Assembly (NCBI GenBank): GCA_016185395.1
Contig: JACPNR010000006.1
Location: forward strand, 248,001-312,000
Direction of reading: 5' to 3'
DNA length: 64,000 bases
DNA from: Candidatus Korobacter versatilis
GTDB lineage: Bacteria > Acidobacteriota > Terriglobia > Terriglobales > Acidobacteriaceae
In this document: piece after piece, positions 8,431 through 18,466 of the stretch
Position numbering within the stretch: the stretch's first letter is position 1
How the letters are laid out: the number at the start of each line of letters is the position of its first letter
The notes under the pieces: model-generated
Seen by the model: the letters and a program-made list of their open reading frames with translations, nothing else
Database searches by the model: none
What the model was told of the DNA's origin: nothing
Translations under genes and position numbers: made by a program

Positions 8431-9510
8431 TCAGAACAGCTTGAAGTGGATGGTGAGGTACTTCTTCGGGTTCTCGCGGATGGCCTTCACCAGGTTGCGC
8501 GTCTCGACCAGCATCTGGTCGGCGTTGGTGTAGAGCGAAGGATCGCGCATCAGCTTGCCCACCGAGCCTTCGCCGGCGTCCATGCGCGTGATGAGGTCGT
8601 TCACCTTGGACATGGTGTTGTTCACCCGGTTGGCGAACTCCTGGTCCTTGGCGAGCAGGCCGATGGTGCCCTTGCCGTTGTTCACGTCGTCCATCAGGCG
8701 GTTGGCCTTGGCGGCGGTCTCGTTGAGGTTGTTGTAGAGCTGCTCGTCTTTGAGGAACTTGCCGGCGGAGCCCTTGCCCTGGTTGATCTCGTCGATCATC
8801 TTGTCGACTTTGCTGAGCGACGCGCTCAGCTTGTTGTACATCTCGTCGTCACGCAGCAGCTTGCCCACGGAACCCTTGCCGCTGCTGATGTCGCTCACCA
8901 TCTTTTGGATCTCGGCGAGCGTGGCGTTCATGCGGTCGAAGAGCGCGGGGTCCTTGAGGAACTTTCCGGCCGAGCCCTTGCCGCTCTCGATCTCGGCGAC
9001 GATGTTATCGATGCGCCCGACCAGCGTCTGCATGTTCTGCAGCATCGACTGGCCGGCCTTCACCATGTCCTGGATGTCGGGCTTCTGCTCCGACTGCAAG
9101 GTATCGCCATCAGCCAGCTCGGGGCCTTTAGCGGTGCGGGAGTTGATGTCCACGAAGGTCTCGCCCAGCACGCCGGCGGTGGCCATGGTCACGACCGAAT
9201 CCTTGCGCAGGTTGGCGTGATACCTGGTGTTGACCTTCATCAGCACTTCGACCGGCGCCAGCTTGTGCGCCGCGTCGGAGACCACGCGCACCCCGGTCAC
9301 GTTGCCGATGTCCACGCCCTCGAGCCGCACCGGCGCGCCTTCGCGCAGGCCGCTGGCGTTATCGAAGTAAGCGCGCAGCTGGACCTTCTTGGTGAAGATG
9401 CCGCCCGTCGAGTTCATCAGGAAGATGAGGACGGCCAGGATGACGAGCGCCACGATGACCGTGACTCCCACGCGTAACTGCGACCACCGTAATTGCTGCT
9501 GGCTCGGCAC
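8431..9510 (-). CDS. MCE/MlaD domain protein (lipid transport)
   Basis: A 359-aa membrane-anchored periplasmic protein. One transmembrane helix (about residues 14-32) is followed by an MCE domain (about 40-120: VQLRAYFDNASGLREGAPVRL..GVDIGNVTGVRV). MCE proteins form hexameric rings that bind phospholipids. The C-terminal half carries five spaced copies of a roughly 38-residue unit with the core GKGSxGKFLKD. I chose the GTG at 9510 because GGAGGG lies 6 nt upstream; an earlier GTG at 9546 is less likely. The usual Mla ATPase and permease genes are not adjacent. Confidence 0.9.
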   Translation of the reverse strand: MPSQQQLRWSQLRVGVTVIVALVILAVLIFLMNSTGGIFTKKVQLRAYFDNASGLREGAPVRLEGVDIGNVTGVRVVSDAAHKLAPVEVLMKVNTRYHANLRKDSVVTMATAGVLGETFVDINSRTAKGPELADGDTLQSEQKPDIQDMVKAGQSMLQNMQTLVGRIDNIVAEIESGKGSAGKFLKDPALFDRMNATLAEIQKMVSDISSGKGSVGKLLRDDEMYNKLSASLSKVDKMIDEINQGKGSAGKFLKDEQLYNNLNETAAKANRLMDDVNNGKGTIGLLAKDQEFANRVNNTMSKVNDLITRMDAGEGSVGKLMRDPSLYTNADQMLVETRNLVKAIRENPKKYLTIHFKLF

Positions 9511-9625
9511 AGTGTCCCTCCGGAAGCGGCGCCTTTCGGGCGTCACGCACAGCTTGGCCTATGACATTGAGGAATATGGGGCGACGCATGATAGCAGAAC
9601 GACCCTGTCGCGTCAGCGAAAACAA

Positions 9626-9715
9626 AAGGCTTTCACACGAAGGACACGAAGGCATCACGAAGGGGTCGCATGGAGCTCCTTCGTGAGACCTTCGTGTCCT
9701 TCGTGTGAAGCTTTG
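9626..9715. repeat. 9-nt period inverted repeat (ACACGAAGG family)
   Basis: The left arm reads TTTCACACGAAGGACACGAA then GGCATCACGAAGG. The right arm repeats it almost perfectly in inverted orientation (CCTTCGTGAGACCTTCGTGT...). The family recurs at 26595-26690, 35570-35690 and 43248-43320. Confidence 0.8.
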
Positions 9716-9718
9716 GGG

Positions 9719-12433
9719 TTAGAGCTTCCAGCCGCGCGTAAGCCCCAGCGCCGCTACGTAGGCGAGAGCGCCCGCCGCCAGCGTGGCGCCCAGCCCGAAG
9801 TTGATGGCGATCACCATCGCCAGCACGCTCCCGAACACGCTAGACGCGGCGTTCATCGCCCACGCCCACTCCGTGGCGGCCGAGTCCTCACTGGCGAACG
9901 CGACCACCTGCAAGCCGGTGGGGAAGGGCATGCCCATGGCGAACCCCAGTGGGACGAGCAGCAGCGCCGTCAGCCCCAGCTTCACGTTGAATCCCAGCCC
10001 GACGAGCGAGGTCAGGATCGGCGGCAGGATGAAGAGATAGAGGATGAGCACGCACGCTATCGCGCCGATCGCCCAGCGCACCCGCCGCGGATCGGAAGAG
10101 CGAGGATCCAGGGTAGAGACGGCCTTCTGGCCGTCTCTGGAGCGGCAGGATTCAAGGGCCATCCACCGCCGCGCAAATATCGAACCGGCGCCGGAGGCCA
10201 GCAGCATCAGGAAAACGACCACCGTGAGCGCGTACGTCGGATGTCCTAAGAAGAGGACGAAGCGCTGGATGAACGCGATCTCGACCAATATGTAGCCCAG
10301 TCCGACCGCGACGAAATACCACAGCCGGTGCGTCCCGTGCAGACGCGCTGGCTTATAAAGCGCGAGCGGCAGGATGAGGAACGCGCCGACCGCCGCGGCC
10401 GAAACGCCCAGCAGCAGGAAGAGGACGACCGAGCCCATGTTGATGCGCCAGTCCATGCCGCGCCCGGTGCCGGCGAACATGCCTTTGAGGACGTCGCTGG
10501 TGCGGATGGTGAAGAAGAAGAAGGGCGCGTTGTCGGTCACGGGTCTTACGTTGTAAGGGTACAACTTGAAAAAAAGCGCGAGAGTCCCGCCCGGATAGTC
10601 AGTTCGTCCTGGAGCACCTATCAGATCCCGAAAGGGCGTACTCGATTCGTGCGGGGAGAATCGCGTGTGCGCCAAGACCCACGCGCGGCAGTCCTCGACC
10701 ACAGCCTCCCCGGTCTTATCCGGGGGTACTCGCCACCAGTGAGGCAGATTCTTGCAATCGAGCGAACTGAACTGCGCGACGGTATCAGGTACATGAGAGT
10801 GATAAGTGACCCTTGCGTAGTAGTGGGGCGTGTAGAGCGGGTACAGCGTCGGAGTGGATCGTACGTGCTCGAGTGCTGTCATCTCCTCTTGCGCCGTGAA
10901 TGGTGACCGTTTCGCCAGTACGAGCACGGGGCGGCCGTCCTCGTCGAGTGCGCCGTCTGAAACTACGATGAAGTGCGCGGCGGGATTCTGAATTCCCAAC
11001 TGCCGCAGCGCCTCGATCGCCTGACTCACCACGCGCAGCGCCTCGCGCGGCTGCTTGAACTCCCAGCGCGTGATGGCGATGAAGCCGTCGCCCTTGAGGT
11101 GTTGGAAATATTCCTTGAACGCCTCGACGGTATAAAGATTGTTTTCGCTCAGCGAGTACGCGCCTGCCGCGGTCGAGGCCCAGGTATCCACCAGCGTCAT
11201 CTGGATCACGTCGTAGCGCGCGGTGGAATTCCGTATCCAGGAGCGTCCGTCGGCCACGTGCAGGTGCACTTCCGGCAGCTCGTAGAGATGGTGGGAGTAG
11301 TCGGCGTACTCGCCGCGCATGATGTCGTTGGCGATCAGCGGATTGATCTCGATGGCGGTCACGCTCGGACTGCCGTTCGCCACCGCGCGCAGCACGTCCA
11401 CGCCGCCGCCCGGGCCGATGATGGCGTAATCGCCCTGTGGGCGCAACACGTTGGCCACCGCCGACGCAGAGGCCATCAGGTTCTTGCGATAGTCGGGGCT
11501 CCAGTCGTGCGGGTCGGTGTTCATGATGGCCGACTGCGCGTCCGCGTCGATCACGATGGTCTTGCCTTGGCCCTGCTGGTCGACCTCGACGCGCGAGATG
11601 GCGTTCCAATTCGCCCATAGCAGCCACGGCTGGTCGCGCCGTATGCCCTTGGCGTAGACGATGTCGATGAGCTTGCCGCCGCCGCGCCAGAACGTGTTCA
11701 CGCCGAGTAGCACCAGCAGCGCAAGCAGCAGCGCCTGCGCCACACGCTTCTGTTTGCCCTTTCTGTCCGTCCAGATGAGCGCCGCCGCAGCCATCGCCGC
11801 GGCCGCCACCACGATGGTGTTCGGCCCGCCCACCCAGTTCAGCAACGGGACGACCGCCACGCACGCCGCCGCGCCGCCGATGAGGTCGGCGCCGTAGAGC
11901 AAGCCGATGGCCCGCGCCTCGCGCGCGAACACCACCGAGAACAGCAGTCCGGTGAAGAAGAACGGGACGGCTGACACCAGATAGATCACCGTGAGTTTGA
12001 GCAGGTTTCCCTTGGTCAGCTCGAGCGAAACGGGCAGTCGCAGCACGATCTCCAGGACGACGAGGATGGCTGCGGCGTTCATCAGGCAAAGCCATGCCGC
12101 CAGCTTTCCCGTCCGCCAGCGCTCGAGCGGCTGCTTGCGGACGTAGGCGAACACGCCGCCGGCGCCCAGTCCCAGCAGCGCGATCGAGATGGCCAAAAAC
12201 GCGAAGTGATAGAAGAGGACGACGGAGAACAGCCGCGTGAGCGCCAGCTCGAGCAGCAAGCTGGCGAGGGAGACCACGAACAGTCCCCAGATGAGCTGCT
12301 TGCGCGTAAGCGGCTTCGGCGGCAGGAAGCCGGCGGAGGAGGGAGTGGTTGCCTTAACTGGTTGATTGTCCGCTTCGCTATTCAAGGGGGCTTTCTGGTT
12401 TTCAATCAATAAATTAACAAGGTACCAAGTCAA
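9719..12433 (-). CDS. spermidine-synthase-like fused membrane protein
   Basis: A 904-aa protein with an N-terminal block of hydrophobic helices (about residues 48-265), a cytoplasmic SAM-binding Rossmann region with YAIIGPGGGVDVLRAV and the acidic strand-2 end VTAIEINPL (about 340-365), and a second C-terminal membrane block. This matches the family annotated as fused MFS/spermidine synthase, whose substrate is unproven. Translation seems to start at TTG 12433, 5 nt past the acpS stop. GAGGA at the end of acpS serves as ribosome-binding site, so the two are translationally coupled. Confidence 0.82.
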   Translation of the reverse strand: MTWYLVNLLIENQKAPLNSEADNQPVKATTPSSAGFLPPKPLTRKQLIWGLFVVSLASLLLELALTRLFSVVLFYHFAFLAISIALLGLGAGGVFAYVRKQPLERWRTGKLAAWLCLMNAAAILVVLEIVLRLPVSLELTKGNLLKLTVIYLVSAVPFFFTGLLFSVVFAREARAIGLLYGADLIGGAAACVAVVPLLNWVGGPNTIVVAAAAMAAAALIWTDRKGKQKRVAQALLLALLVLLGVNTFWRGGGKLIDIVYAKGIRRDQPWLLWANWNAISRVEVDQQGQGKTIVIDADAQSAIMNTDPHDWSPDYRKNLMASASAVANVLRPQGDYAIIGPGGGVDVLRAVANGSPSVTAIEINPLIANDIMRGEYADYSHHLYELPEVHLHVADGRSWIRNSTARYDVIQMTLVDTWASTAAGAYSLSENNLYTVEAFKEYFQHLKGDGFIAITRWEFKQPREALRVVSQAIEALRQLGIQNPAAHFIVVSDGALDEDGRPVLVLAKRSPFTAQEEMTALEHVRSTPTLYPLYTPHYYARVTYHSHVPDTVAQFSSLDCKNLPHWWRVPPDKTGEAVVEDCRAWVLAHTRFSPHESSTPFRDLIGAPGRTDYPGGTLALFFKLYPYNVRPVTDNAPFFFFTIRTSDVLKGMFAGTGRGMDWRINMGSVVLFLLLGVSAAAVGAFLILPLALYKPARLHGTHRLWYFVAVGLGYILVEIAFIQRFVLFLGHPTYALTVVVFLMLLASGAGSIFARRWMALESCRSRDGQKAVSTLDPRSSDPRRVRWAIGAIACVLILYLFILPPILTSLVGLGFNVKLGLTALLLVPLGFAMGMPFPTGLQVVAFASEDSAATEWAWAMNAASSVFGSVLAMVIAINFGLGATLAAGALAYVAALGLTRGWKL

Positions 12434-12437
12434 AAAA

Positions 12438-12818
12438 TCAGTCCTCGAGGATGACCTGAGCCATCGCCGTCGCCGCCGTGTGCGTCAGTGAGAGCGACGC
12501 CCGCTTCGCTCCCAGGCGCTCGGCGTGCTGCTTGACCTTGCCGGTGAAAACGACCGTCGGCCGGCCGCCCGGCTCGCGCCCGACCTCGATCTCTTTCCAC
12601 GCCACGCCCTGGCGCCATCCCGTGCCGATGGCCTTCATCGCCGCTTCTTTCGCCGCGAAGCGCGCCGCATAGCGCTCGACCTTGTTCTTCTTCGACTCGC
12701 AATAGCGGATCTCCGCGGCGGTGAAGATGCGCTCGAGAAAACGCTCGCCGTGCCGCTCGATCGCGGCCGCGATGCGCTGCACTTCGGTGATGTCGATGCC
12801 GGTTCCGACGATGGCCAT
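12438..12818 (-). CDS. acpS: holo-[acyl-carrier-protein] synthase
   Basis: Transfers 4'-phosphopantetheine from CoA to apo-ACP, activating it for fatty-acid synthesis. The 126-aa product shows VGTGIDITEVQRI (4-16), FTAAEIRYC, and RFAAKEAAMKAIGTG (about 53-67) with the Mg-binding Asp and Glu residues expected. Length is normal. The stop lies 5 nt before the start of the spermidine-synthase-like gene. Confidence 0.96.
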   Translation of the reverse strand: MAIVGTGIDITEVQRIAAAIERHGERFLERIFTAAEIRYCESKKNKVERYAARFAAKEAAMKAIGTGWRQGVAWKEIEVGREPGGRPTVVFTGKVKQHAERLGAKRASLSLTHTAATAMAQVILED

Positions 12819-12878
12819 GCGCCTCTAACCCACTGATGCCAAACGACCTAAGGTATCACACGCGCTCGGCGCGGCCGG

Positions 12879-12913
12879 TTGTCCGGGGAAAACCGGATAT
12901 GTATACTATCCGG
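12879..12913 (+). promoter_or_regulatory. cspA-type promoter with overlapping inverted repeat
   Basis: TTGTCC (12879-12884), 17 nt, TATACT (12902-12907). A perfect inverted repeat CCGGATA-N7-TATCCGG (12893-12913) spans the -10 box and could be an operator. The leader to the ATG would be about 107 nt, as is usual for cold-shock genes. Confidence 0.55.
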
Positions 12914-13020
12914 CTGGAAAACAAAGCCGCTGTAAGCAGTACCTGCTCTACCAAGCACCTGCCTGCAACCAGCTCCGCTTCCAGTGCAAGTAAATCAACC
13001 ACAAGGATGCGTGTACCACC

Positions 13021-13221
13021 ATGGAACAAGGAACGGTGAAGTGGTTCAATGACGCGAAGGGCTACGGCTTCATCACCCGGCAGAGCGGCGAGGACGTTTT
13101 CGTCCACTTCTCGGCGATCCAGTCGGGCGGTTTCCGCTCGCTGCAGGAAGGTCAGGCTGTGCAGTTCAACGTGGTCAAGGGACCCAAAGGCTGGCAGGCA
13201 GAGAACGTGCAGCCCCTCTGA
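13021..13221 (+). CDS. cold shock domain protein
   Basis: A 66-aa single OB-fold protein that binds single-stranded RNA/DNA and melts mRNA structure. It has both RNP motifs: KGYGFITR (residues 14-21) and VFVHFSAI (27-34). The N-terminus [10 protein letters not shown] is canonical. It is an isolated gene with its own promoter and terminator and a long leader that could act as a thermosensor. Members of this family are often multicopy, so I give no letter. Confidence 0.96.
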   Translation: MEQGTVKWFNDAKGYGFITRQSGEDVFVHFSAIQSGGFRSLQEGQAVQFNVVKGPKGWQAENVQPL

Positions 13222-13248
13222 TCCAGAGGACACAGCGTTTTCAGAAGC

Positions 13249-13270
13249 GGGCGGCGCAAGCCGCCCTTTT
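13249..13270 (+). terminator. rho-independent terminator of the csp gene
   Basis: GGGCGGC-GCAA-GCCGCCC followed by TTTT, 28 nt after the stop codon. Confidence 0.9.
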
Positions 13271-13282
13271 CATTGCAGAAGT

Positions 13283-13371
13283 CAGATTTCAGATTGCAGA
13301 ATCGGCCGCGTCATGACCGCGTTCGGTTCTCGGCCTATTCTGCAATCTGCAATCTAAAATCTGAAATCAGA
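13283..13371. repeat. inverted heptamer arrays (CAGATTT / AATCTGA type)
   Basis: Left: CAGATTT CAGATTG CAGAATC (13283-13303). Right: ATTCTGC AATCTGC AATCTAA AATCTGA AATCAGA (13337-13371). The two are reverse complements in register, and both keep a strict 7-nt step with base changes. Confidence 0.8.
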
Positions 13372-13433
13372 ACAACCCCGGATACACCCACCGCCACGCC
13401 GCCATCTCGCCGCTAGTCCCTAGGCACTTGCTA

Positions 13434-13461
13434 GCGACCAGAGACGAGCGACTAGCGGCTG
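13434..13461. repeat. heptamer array (GCGACCA type)
   Basis: GCGACCA GAGACGA GCGACTA GCGGCTG, four imperfect 7-nt units next to the stop of the barrel gene. Confidence 0.55.
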
Positions 13462-14306
13462 TCCTTCAGCTTCCGGTAGGGATGCTCGAAGCTCAGGTAG
13501 AGCAGCACGCCGCGCTGTCCCGCGCTGGGCCCCACGCCCAATGGCACGGCCACGCCCGGCACGACCTGCAAGCCACTCGAGAAATTCCACGCCCAGCGCA
13601 CGCCCGGGCTGAGCAGCCACGAGTTCTGCCACATCGTCCGGTCGGGGCCCGCGACCTGCTGGTTGCTGGTGAAGACGTGCTCGAGCATCAGGTTGAAGCG
13701 CGGATGTGCCAGGAAAACGACGCTGTTCGCCAGCATGTAGCCGTAAGCGTTCGCTTCCTCGCCGAGCGCATTCTTCGCCCCCGGCAGGATGGTTGCTCCC
13801 GCATTCCAATGCGTAACGAAGCGCTTGCTCGCGACCACGGTCAGCGGCAGCATGAACTGCACGCCCGTCGCTCCCATGCCGCGGCCTCGCCGCCAATCAC
13901 CCGTCGGCAGGACGAGTGACACGCGCGGCGCGAACGCCACCCTGGTCCCGCCGTTTCCCACCAACTGGTAGCGATAGTTCAGCAGGACGTCGCCTACACC
14001 GGTGCCGCTCACGTCATCCGCATGCACGACCGGGATGGTGTAGCTCAACTGGTTCTTCGGCGCGGGATCGACCGGCCACTCCTGCGTGAAGGTGTGCGCC
14101 CAGTCACCGTCCGGCCAGTTGCGCTGCCAGCTCTGGATGTGCTGCACCACGCCGTATTCCTGGTTGTAGGCCTCTTCCACCAGGAAGCTGTTGTCCTGCA
14201 TGCCTTGCTCGTCGAGGGCGCACTTCTTGTCGCCCTGGGGACATTGGGCGGCCGCGGTGGCGATCAGGAGCGAGAGAGAGAAAAAAAAGATAAGAAGCCG
14301 TCTCAT
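13452..14306 (-). CDS. putative outer-membrane beta-barrel protein
   Basis: A 284-aa exported protein with a signal peptide (MRRLLIFFFSLSLLIATAAAQ). It is followed by alternating aromatic/polar strands such as VGDVLLNYRYQLV, VAFAPRVSLVLPTGDWRRG and FNLMLEHVFTSNQQV. The pattern resembles the MetA-pathway/transporter-type barrels (Phenol_MetA_deg-like), an inference from the strand pattern only. I chose the ATG at 14306 for the signal peptide; the frame continues 18 codons up through the operator palindrome. Expression is probably metal-controlled by the Fur-like box just upstream. Confidence 0.7.
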   Translation of the reverse strand: MRRLLIFFFSLSLLIATAAAQCPQGDKKCALDEQGMQDNSFLVEEAYNQEYGVVQHIQSWQRNWPDGDWAHTFTQEWPVDPAPKNQLSYTIPVVHADDVSGTGVGDVLLNYRYQLVGNGGTRVAFAPRVSLVLPTGDWRRGRGMGATGVQFMLPLTVVASKRFVTHWNAGATILPGAKNALGEEANAYGYMLANSVVFLAHPRFNLMLEHVFTSNQQVAGPDRTMWQNSWLLSPGVRWAWNFSSGLQVVPGVAVPLGVGPSAGQRGVLLYLSFEHPYRKLKDSR

Positions 14307-14331
14307 AAATAAGAGTGCGTCCGATCCGGAG

Positions 14332-14364
14332 ACCATATTGAAAATGAATTTCATTTTCAATATG
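14332..14364 (-). promoter_or_regulatory. promoter with Fur-box-like operator
   Basis: A 31-bp perfect palindrome (14334-14364): CATATTGAAAATGAA, one central base, TTCATTTTCAATATG. Its inner 19 bp match the classic Fur consensus at 15 of 19 positions on the minus strand. TTGAAA (14360-14355) and TATGGT (14337-14332) with a 17-nt spacer flank it, so a bound repressor would cover the promoter of the barrel gene. Confidence 0.65.
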
Positions 14365-14419
14365 GGATGCTAAGCCCCTGGCGGACGCGCGTCAATGGAT
14401 CTTTGCTCAGCCCTGTTGT

Positions 14420-15835
<1,416 letters not shown>

Positions 15836-15861
15836 CTGGCTAGTCTACGAGAAAACTTCAA

Positions 15862-15886
15862 CGCCGAGGCGCCGAGGACGCAGAGG
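15862..15886. repeat. CGCCGAGG short tandem repeat
   Basis: CGCCGAGG CGCCGAGG ACGCAGAGG, three units of 8-9 nt in the selA-recG spacer, followed by a GC-rich segment containing GGTGACCCCGTCGGCGG. Confidence 0.6.
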
Positions 15887-15974
15887 AGGCAACACCCTTA
15901 AAGTGATTTCTGTTAAGGCTGGGGGAGCCGGTGACCCCGTCGGCGGTACTAGCCTGCGCCCCTAACCTGCGCCA

Positions 15975-18269
15975 CTACCCCACCTCGACCAGCCCATACC
16001 TTCTCTGCCAGTGCGCCCGCAGGTGCTCCATCACCGTCATGGCCTCGGCGCGGGTCACGTCCGGGGAAGCGCCGGCCACCAGCGCCGCCGCTTCCTTCTT
16101 CGCGGCCTCGAGCAATTGCCGGTCGCGGATGAGGTTCGCCACGCGGAACGCCGGCATGCCCGCCTGCTTCGTCCCGAAGAACTCGCCCGGCCCGCGCTGC
16201 TCCAAATCTTTCTCCGCGATCTCGAAGCCGTCGTTGGTGCGGACCATGGTCTCCAAGCGCTCCTCGCCCTCGGTCGTCACCTTGTGGCTGGTCATCAGGA
16301 CGCAGTAACTCTTCGCCGTGCCGCGCCCGATGCGCCCGCGCAACTGGTGCAGTTGCGAAAGGCCAAAACGCTCGGCGTGTTCGATGACCATCACGTTGGC
16401 GTTGGGGACGTCCACGCCGACTTCGATCACCGTGGTCGAGACCAGCACGTCGATCTCCCCGCGCCCGAAGCGTTTCATCGTGACGTCTTTCAGGTCGGCG
16501 TCCATGCGCCCGTGCAGCAGCCCGACGCGCAATTCGGGAAAGACTTTCTTCCGCAGCTCGTTGTACATCTTCTCCGCCGCCTTCAGCCCGGAAGTCTTCG
16601 TGGCGGTTTCGGCCGCTTCCGACCCCGGCAGCGCCAACTGCGTCCGCTTCTTCTTGCGTAGCGCCGGCGTCCCGCCGGCTGTAGCGCGGGCGGCTCCGCC
16701 CGCGCTCTCCTCCTCCACCTGCCCCTCGGGCGTCCGTTCTTCGATGACGGGATACACCACATAAGCCTGGTTCCCCGCCTGCACCTGCTTGCGCACGAAC
16801 TCCCAGACTTCGCCGGCGCGCTCGTCGTTCACCCGCCGCGTGACCACCGGAGTCCTCCCCGGCGGCAGCTCGTCCAGCACCGAGACGTCGAGGTCGCCAT
16901 ATAACGTCAGCGCCAGCGTGCGCGGGATGGGCGTTGCGGTCATCACCAGCACATCGGGGTCTTTTTCGTCGGATTTCTTCTTCATCAACCGGAACCGCTG
17001 CATCACGCCAAAGCGATGCTGCTCGTCGACAATGACTAGGCCAAGCTTCGCGAACTCGACCGATTCCTGGATGAGCGCGTGCGTCCCGATCACAATCTGC
17101 GCGTTGCCCTGCGCGATGTGCCGGCGCGCCGTGCGCTTGGTGTCCGGCTCGAGCGAGCCGGTCAGCAGCAGCACGCGGTATCCGAGCGGCTCGAGGACGC
17201 GCCGGGCGGACAAGTAATGTTGTGCCGCGAGTATTTCGGTCGGCGCCATGAGCGCGACCTGGTACCCGTTCTCGATGGCGACCACGGCCGCTTGCAGCGC
17301 GACGATCGTCTTGCCGCTGCCCACGTCGCCCTGCAGCAGGCGCCGCATCGGCGTGTTGGCTTTCATGTCCGCGACCACCTCGCCCAGCACTCGCTTCTGC
17401 GCGTTCGTGGGATGGAAGGGAAGTATCTTCTTCACCGCCGCGCGCACCGCGTCGCCGGCGGTGAACTCGATGCCCGGCTGCTCGCGCATCCGCTTGCGCT
17501 TCAGCTCGAGCCCGACCTCGAGGTAGAACAGCTCTTCGAAGATGAGCCGCCGATGCGCCGGCGTGCGCCGCGCGTCGAGGTCCGCGGACGGCGTCTCCGG
17601 ATCGGGCCAGTGCGCCTTTTGGAAAGCCTCGCGCCGCGGCGCCAGCTCCATGCGCGCGCGCACCGCGCGCGGGATACCGTCGGCCACTTCCGGCGTGAGC
17701 TGCGCCAGCGCGCCGTGGATGACCCGGCGGAACCACCGCGAGGTCAGCTTGCCCGACCCGGCCGACTCGTAGATGGGAACGATCTTCCCGATCTCCAGAC
17801 TCTGTGCGGCCAGGTCCTCCGGCAGCGCCTCCTCGCCGGCTTCCTGCGGGCCGCTCAGCACCTCGACCTGCGGCTGTATCAGCTTCAGTCTTCCCACCCG
17901 CTTCGACTCCGACTGTTCCACGCGTCCGTAGAGCGCCAGCACCTGGCCGGGCTTGAAGCGGTCGCGCATGTACTGGCCGTGGAACCACATCGCGGTGAGG
18001 GACTGCGTACCTTGCCCGACCACGAGGTTGAAGATCCACATGCCGCTCCGGGTGCGGAACAGGCCTGCCGAGCGGACCTCGGCGATCACGGTCGCCATCT
18101 CGCCCGGCACCAGTTCGTCGATCGCGCGCGGGTTTTGCCGGTCCTCGTAGCGAAAGGGCAGGTAGTAGAGCAGGTCCTCGACCGTGGAGACGCCCTTCTG
18201 CTCGAGCACGGCGGCCACGCGCGGGCCGATGCCCTTCACGAATTGCACGGCGGTGGAGAGTTCCAGCAT
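15975..18269 (-). CDS. recG: ATP-dependent DNA helicase RecG
   Basis: Reverses stalled replication forks and branch-migrates Holliday junctions. The 764-aa protein has the N-terminal wedge/OB region (IGPRVAAVLEQKGV, DLLYYLPFRYEDR), Walker A GDVGSGKT (about 313), DEQHRFGV (about 416), TATPIPRTL and the C-terminal QLRGRIGRG. I chose the ATG at 18269 (MLELSTAVQF) as the normal family start. Oddly, residues of about 515-560 in the second helicase domain contain an extra low-complexity stretch, partly encoded by a palindromic DNA element (see 16657-16708). Divergent from the GGDEF gene. Confidence 0.95.
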   Translation of the reverse strand: MLELSTAVQFVKGIGPRVAAVLEQKGVSTVEDLLYYLPFRYEDRQNPRAIDELVPGEMATVIAEVRSAGLFRTRSGMWIFNLVVGQGTQSLTAMWFHGQYMRDRFKPGQVLALYGRVEQSESKRVGRLKLIQPQVEVLSGPQEAGEEALPEDLAAQSLEIGKIVPIYESAGSGKLTSRWFRRVIHGALAQLTPEVADGIPRAVRARMELAPRREAFQKAHWPDPETPSADLDARRTPAHRRLIFEELFYLEVGLELKRKRMREQPGIEFTAGDAVRAAVKKILPFHPTNAQKRVLGEVVADMKANTPMRRLLQGDVGSGKTIVALQAAVVAIENGYQVALMAPTEILAAQHYLSARRVLEPLGYRVLLLTGSLEPDTKRTARRHIAQGNAQIVIGTHALIQESVEFAKLGLVIVDEQHRFGVMQRFRLMKKKSDEKDPDVLVMTATPIPRTLALTLYGDLDVSVLDELPPGRTPVVTRRVNDERAGEVWEFVRKQVQAGNQAYVVYPVIEERTPEGQVEEESAGGAARATAGGTPALRKKKRTQLALPGSEAAETATKTSGLKAAEKMYNELRKKVFPELRVGLLHGRMDADLKDVTMKRFGRGEIDVLVSTTVIEVGVDVPNANVMVIEHAERFGLSQLHQLRGRIGRGTAKSYCVLMTSHKVTTEGEERLETMVRTNDGFEIAEKDLEQRGPGEFFGTKQAGMPAFRVANLIRDRQLLEAAKKEAAALVAGASPDVTRAEAMTVMEHLRAHWQRRYGLVEVG
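16657..16708. repeat. palindromic repeat element inside recG
   Basis: Two adjacent palindromes: GCCGGCG-TCC-CGCCGGC, then AGCGCGGGCGG-CT-CCGCCCGCGCT. They are read in frame by recG as a Gly/Ala-rich insert (SAGGAARATAGGTPALRKK). A diverged copy lies between genes at 44180-44226. Confidence 0.75.
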
Positions 18270-18350
18270 GAGCTTTGGTTTGCGAAGACAACGCCCGGAG
18301 AAACGCATCCGAAGAATAAACGAAAACGCCCGCCACCGCCCGCCGCGGCG

Positions 18351-18378
18351 GGAAACCGGAAACTGGCAACCGGAAGCA
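18351..18378. repeat. heptamer array (GGAAACC type)
   Basis: GGAAACC GGAAACT GGCAACC GGAAGCA, four 7-nt units between the divergent recG and GGDEF genes. Confidence 0.75.
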
Positions 18379-18466
18379 GGTTTTTGCAGTAGAATCCCCC
18401 GAACCATTGAGGAGCATCCGCGGGCCCAGCTCCTTCCCCCCCCCGGCCCGCGCCGCCCCACAACTC

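Noticed and set aside
9626-9715. A CRISPR array
   Set aside because: Units are 9 nt with no unique spacers and arranged as an inverted repeat; the same holds for the other repeat blocks.
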